Shown: positions 17,401 to 21,469 of the stretch, piece after piece | Position numbering within the stretch: the stretch's first letter is position 1 | Layout of the letters: every line of letters begins with the position of its first letter | Source of the DNA: Chlamydomonas sphaeroides | Lineage: Eukaryota; Chlorophyta; Chlorophyceae; Chlamydomonadales; Chlamydomonadaceae | DNA: 21,469 nucleotides | Assembly: GCA_001662425.1 (NCBI GenBank) | Contig: BDDC01001193.1 | Coordinates: 9,968 to 31,436 of the forward strand | Direction of reading: 5' to 3' | Notes under the pieces: generated by a model | Databases searched by the model: none | Seen by the model: only the letters and a program-made list of their open reading frames with translations | Told to the model about the DNA's origin: nothing | Translations under genes and position numbers: made by a program

Positions 17401-20400
17401 AAGCTAAGACGCTTACTCTCCGCGCCTGCCGGACGCGTGTTTCCCTGCGTCCCCTGGCCCGCCCCTGCAGGCTGCTGGTGGACTTCTTCTCGCCCCGCTC
17501 CCGAGACATCCCCGCCGCCACCGCACCCTTCCGCATCCTGACCCACTTCCACGCGGACCACTACAAGGTAGGGAGCTGGCCACGATGTAACGTACCCGCA
17601 CAAGGTAATTTCCGATATTCAGTCACAATCAACCCGAACTAGCCGGCCCGCGCCGGGTGGGGGAGCTTCGATATCCAGGCGACGGAGCTGAGGTAGCTCA
17701 GGTAGCCCCACAATCAGTTCAGCCAAGTATGGATCTGCCTTGGCGCGGTGCCGCAATGCCCAATGCTCCGCCGCTACCCAGGCCTCGCCCCTGCCTGCCT
17801 CCCCAGTGGTCGCCGCGTGCCGATGCACTCGTCCTGGCACCTTGCTGCTGATGAGCGGAACGCCGCCACCCCCCGCTGCGCTGCTTCCGGGCTGCTTCCG
17901 GGCTGCTGCTGCTGCACCCGCCGCCCCATATCGCCGCAGGGCCTGCTCAAGTCGTTTGGGGGCGGCACCGTGCTGGCCTCGCCCGTGACAGCCCGGCTGG
18001 TGGCGGAGCGGCTGCGGCTGCCGGCCACCAAGCTGCGGGTGCTGCCCATGGACACGCCCACGGTGGTCGACGGTAGGTGAGGGAAGGCGCACATCGGCAC
18101 GGCGCACACCTTGCTCTCCAATTGGGACCGGCGCGGGCGCAGTCGTCTCGCATGGCAACGCACCCTTTGCGAAGCGCTGTGCCGAGCTGGATGCGCGCGC
18201 GGCACGGGTGGTATTCTCGAGGCCGCGGCCAGTCTGCGGCTGCTGCTGAGCCCTGCTGCCCTCTGCCCTGCCTGCCGCCCGCGCGGCAACAGGCGTCACG
18301 CTGACCCTGGTCGACGCCAACCACTGCCCCGGCGCCGCCATGGTGGTGGCTCAGCCGGCTGACCCGCGCCTGCCGCCGGTGCTGCACACCGGCGACTGCC
18401 GCCTGGGGCTGCACATGAGGGGCCACCCCGCGCTGCAGGTGGGGGGTGGGGGTTAGCGGCGGGGCTGCAGGCAGGGGAGGGGAGGGGCTCAGGCGGGTGT
18501 GGTAGACGGTGGAGTGGGCCCGCTGGGTCCGCCCCTCGGCGCGCGCGGAGATGACATGGCACTTGGTATCCCCCGGAAAGTGCTGGGCGCTGGACGCCAT
18601 CGGCCCCGCGAGGGTGCCCTCCACCCGAGCGAGACACACGCGCTCCGCTCACGCTCACCCTCTCCCTCTGGGCCCCCTCTCCAACCCCTCGCTTTCCCCC
18701 AACTGCTCCCCGCTGCCCCGGCAGGCCCTGGTGGGGCGGCGCTGCACGCTGGTGCTGGACACCACCTACTGCGACCCGCGCTACGAGTTCCCGCCGCAGG
18801 AGGCGGTGCTGGCGGCGGTGATGCAGGTGCGGCCGCACTGGTGCAGGCGGGAGGCAGGGGCGCAGCGCGGAGCGCGAGGGCCTGGCGTTAGGGCGTGGAC
18901 GGGGGACGGGGCAGGCGGCGGCTTTCGGCCGGGCAGGTGGCGGGCGTGCCGCCTGCTGCATGGTGGCTGCATGCATGCCGCAGGAGGTGCCTCCTGGCGC
19001 ATGCGCATGCACGGCCGCAATGGCGCCCAACGCATGCTGTCCGCGGCCCTTCCTGCTGGCGGCCCTCGCAGGCGGTCAAGGCCGAGAGCTTCAACAAGAG
19101 GTGCGGCGCGGCGCTGACGTGTGGCCGAGTGGACTGACTGTGGACCGACTGTGGACCGACTGGACAGCTCAGGCGACGGCGCGTGCGGCGCAGGGGGGAA
19201 CTTGTCTGCAGCCACCTCCGGCGTTTGTGTCGGAGCGCCGCGAGGCATGGCGTGTGTGCGGCGTTCTCCCGCCCGCCGGCGCAGCCCCTGCCCCGCCGTC
19301 CCCTGCCCCTGCCCCTGCCCCGCCGTTCCAGCCCGGCGCGAACGCGCACCATGTATCTCCTTTCACCAGCCCACCCCCCCACCCCACCGTCCCTATCTAG
19401 GGCGCTGTTTGTGTTTGGCACCTACACCATTGGCAAGGAGCGCCTGTTCCTGGAGGTGGCCGCGGAGCTTGGCCAGAAGGTGGGGGCCAGGGGTGCATGT
19501 GCGGAGGGGGGTGCAGGTGGGGTGGGCGAGGGGATGTGGGCCGCGAGGATGGCGCTGCGAGTGCGGGCGCGGGAGGGCCGCGCACATTGGCGAGGCACTT
19601 GGCGGGGTACGGGGGCAGGGACGCGGAGTGTCGGCATGGCAGTCAGGCGGTGCCGGGGGCTCTGGACCGCAGCTGGCGAGGGCAGGTAGGCGGGCGGCAG
19701 CAGCCGGGGCATGTCTGGGGTGAGAAGGACCGCGTGCCTCATGCCTAGCCGTACGCACGTCTGCTGCCGTACTTCGGTACACCCCTGCCCCCAGGTGTAC
19801 GTCAGCAAGGAGAAGGCCGCCACCCTGGCTGCATGTGGCCTGGCGCACCGCTACGCCTCGCTCATCACCACCAACCACCTGGAGGCGTCCATACACGCGG
19901 TGGGGCTCCCTTGGGAAAAGGCCAGGGGGCGGAGGACAGCAAACTACACACGGCAGACGAGCCTTGCACACATACACATACACGCAGCATCCAGGCTAGC
20001 TCGTCGTCGCCGTTGTTCCCCTTGTCCTCTGCCCCCAGGTGCCCCTGTGGAAGGTGAAGCTCGACAGCCTGGCCTCCATCCTGGACGGCTACAAGGGCCG
20101 CTACACGGCCGTCATCGGGTTCTCGGTGGGGCAAGGGGAGATGTGTGGCGCGGGCGCCGGGGCCAGCGGCGCGGCAGCAGCCAGCGAAGCCGCCGTACGT
20201 GGGCGCTCTGTTGGACGGTGCGTCCAACAATCAATACCCCGATAAGAAGACACTTCCTGACCCTCGTCCGTCCCTGGCATGTTCCGACTATCTGTGCCAT
20301 CCCGCCCTACCTGCAGCCGACCGGGTGGAACCACACCGGCGGCCCCCGGGGGATTGGAGGCAGCGGCGGAGTTGGAGGAGGAGGAGCCGACGGCGCAGGG

Positions 20401-21091
20401 CCCAGCGGCCGTGCCGGCGGGCGTGGCCGCGGCGGCGGTGGCAGGGGCGGTCGCGGCGGCGGCAGGGGCGGCGCAGGGCGCGGCAGCGGCGGCGGCGCTG
20501 CGGTGCTGTCCCGGGAGCAGGCTCCTGCGCCCATCGGCCGCCGCAGTGCCCGCGGCACCGCCGTGCTGTACCAGGTGGGGCTGCCGAGTGCAGGGCTCAC
20601 TCGGGTATTTGCCGGGGGAGCGGCTGCGGCACAGCTGCGGGTAGCGGGTGTGGGGCGGGGCCAGCCCCAAGCAGGCAGGCGCCGAAGGCAGCAACCGGTG
20701 GCGCACGGCAGCGTGCGGCACCCCCTGGCGTGCCATGTGGTGAGCACCTTGCCGGCCGCACGCCGCGCAGGTGCCGTACAGCGAGCACAGCAGCTTCGGC
20801 GAGCTGCGCTCCTTCGTGTCGTGGCTGGCTCCCGGCCGCCTCATCCCCTCGGTCAACGCCGACATCAGCCCCAGCGGCCCCCGTAACACCCGCATGCGGC
20901 AGCTGCTGCTGGGGCCCGGCCCGGAGGACGGCGCCGGGCAGGTGCCGGCCGGCGGCCAGGGGCCTGGAGCGGCGGGGCCGGCGGGCACAGGAGCCGCGCC
21001 TCCGGCGGCGGTGCGGGATATCCGCAGCTTCCTGCGGCCGACGGCGGGCGCGGGCGCGGGCACGGGAGGCAGCAGCGGCGGCGGCTGTTAG
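14427..21091 (+). CDS. SNM1/PSO2-family DNA crosslink repair nuclease with UBZ4 and SAM domains
   Basis: Exons: 14427-14787, 14873-16034, 16268-16364, 16576-17219, 17471-17567, 17940-18072, 18293-18438, 18725-18826, 19072-19100, 19401-19479, 19795-19899, 20039-20125, 20317-20574, 20771-21091 (TAG); 1206 aa. N-terminus MDELSDDDDDFL then basic PRRKR, a likely nuclear signal. UBZ4 finger C229-x2-C232-x16-H249-x3-C253 binds ubiquitin in related repair proteins. Acidic and Gln/Glu-rich linkers follow. SAM domain about 505-560 (WLRRSGLLRWLPRF...LSDEDLQALGID). MBL/beta-CASP nuclease: VPDWHTIPGTRLLVDFF (D759), THFHADH (H780, H782, D784, H785), DANHCPGA (H842), HTGDCR (D866), VLDTTYC (D892), IHAVPLW (H984), PTGWNH, VPYSEHSSFGEL; all metal ligands present. 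SAM plus nuclease recalls plant SNM1-like At2g45700. Gly/Arg-rich insert about 1023-1074. Likely a 5' exonuclease at interstrand crosslinks. The exon 1 donor is uncertain (14787 or 14754). Confidence 0.9.
19129..19161. repeat. 11-bp tandem repeat (3 copies) in intron
   Basis: Three units of GTGGAC(C/T)GACT, the last two identical, just inside the intron after the short 29-base exon 19072-19100 of the SNM1 gene. Confidence 0.85.
20394..20496 (+). repeat. GGC/CGG-rich repeat coding the Gly/Arg insert
   Basis: Imperfect GGCGGCAGGGGC-type repeats inside exon 20317-20574 of the SNM1 gene, translated as RGG/RG repeats. It probably arose by expansion of triplet-like sequence within the exon. Confidence 0.7.
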
Positions 21092-21155
21092 CGTGATGAG
21101 GCTGGAGTCATGAGGCGGATCCGGCTGGTCGGTGTGCAAGCGGAAATTGAGCAGG

Positions 21156-21215
21156 TTGCCAGGAGCATATCCAGGAGCGTTGCCAGGAGCATTGTCGGGA
21201 GCATATCCAGGAGCA
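21156..21215. repeat. 12-bp minisatellite, five units
   Basis: Five consecutive 12-mers of the form T(T/A)(G/T)(C/T)C(A/G)GGAGC(A/G), for example TTGCCAGGAGCA and TATCCAGGAGCA. Units 1, 3 and 4 and units 2 and 5 are most alike, suggesting growth of a two-unit period. Lies in the 3' flank of the SNM1 gene. Confidence 0.9.
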
Positions 21216-21401
21216 TGTATGGGCGTGACCGGCCCTGGGTTGTACACCAGTATGCGGCGCAGGCGGGTCCTGCCCAGCTGCAGCAGTGAGCGGGTATGCG
21301 CGGAGGCGCGCGCAGTGTGTGGGACGGGCTGGTGGCGTGCACTGGCTGGGTCCGCCAGCTGTGTTGGACTAGGTGGCCCGGCCCATGCAGGGCACATCTG
21401 T

Positions 21402-21469
21402 GTGGTGGTGGTGGTGGTGGTGGTGGTGGCGGTGGTGGTGGTGGTGGTGGTGGTGGTGGTGGTGGTGGT
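21402..21469. repeat. (GGT)n microsatellite, truncated by window end
   Basis: About 22 GGT triplets with a single GGC interruption near 21428. It runs off the right edge, so its full length is unknown. Confidence 0.95.

Larger units (their letters stand above)
21092..21469. other. 3' flank of the SNM1 gene
   Basis: 378 bases after the stop codon, with no convincing coding frame and no TGTAA on the + strand inside the window. It holds a 12-bp minisatellite and a terminal (GGT)n tract, listed separately. Confidence 0.6.

Noticed and set aside
17586..17590. TGTAA just after the HxHxDH exon of SNM1
   Set aside because: It could be a premature poly(A) signal, but it lies inside an intron and the downstream exons complete the conserved nuclease core, so a chance match is more likely.
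1..21469. CRISPR arrays, bacterial operons, tRNA or rRNA genes, transposon or viral genes
   Set aside because: No spaced direct repeats, T-arm-like motifs, transposase, reverse transcriptase or capsid-like frames were recognised. The interrupted genes show this is eukaryotic nuclear DNA.

Overview
This window looks like nuclear DNA of a green alga, most likely a chlamydomonad/volvocine chlorophyte. The sequence is strongly G+C-rich. Every recognisable protein is broken into many short exons with GTG/GTA...CAG boundaries, introns carry GT, GGCT and ACGC microsatellites, and TGTAA (the chlorophyte poly(A) signal) follows one or two of the genes. Species cannot be fixed from the sequence. All exon models below were made by eye from splice consensus, reading phase and family conservation. 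Each of the three main models closes in frame (total coding length divisible by three), but none is supported by transcripts.

Layout: (1) 87-5383, + strand: 3' part of a flavin-dependent (zeaxanthin epoxidase/salicylate hydroxylase type) monooxygenase with 14 exons visible; the N-terminal Rossmann part lies left of the window. It has a long acidic insert inside the catalytic fold and a long Ala-rich amphipathic C-terminal tail. (2) 5384-6216: G-rich 3' flank, then the promoter of the next gene with a TATA-like box. (3) 6217-11465, + strand: a 13-exon gene for about 557 aa. The first third is an ARF-family small GTPase with several key residues changed (no Gly2, P-loop Lys to Arg, catalytic Gln to Cys, G5 lost). 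It is followed by two tandem copies of a helical domain marked by W-x-H..., YHE(T/S) and PDKxPLP motifs. This is the most novel item here. (4) 12078-12664, - strand: a tentative three-exon gene for a 137-aa protein of unknown function, convergent with gene 3; the two candidate poly(A) signals are less than 50 bp apart. (5) 12665-14426: about 1.76 kb between divergent genes, no confident gene. (6) 14427-21091, + strand: a 14-exon SNM1/PSO2-type DNA crosslink-repair nuclease (about 1206 aa) with a UBZ4 zinc finger, a SAM domain and a complete metallo-beta-lactamase/beta-CASP core carrying a Gly/Arg-rich insert. (7) 21092-21469: 3' flank with a 12-bp minisatellite and a (GGT)n tract running off the window.

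The genes do not form a pathway; this is an ordinary eukaryotic gene neighbourhood. The interest lies in the divergent ARF fusion, the architecture of the SNM1 protein and the altered flavin-binding motifs of the monooxygenase.
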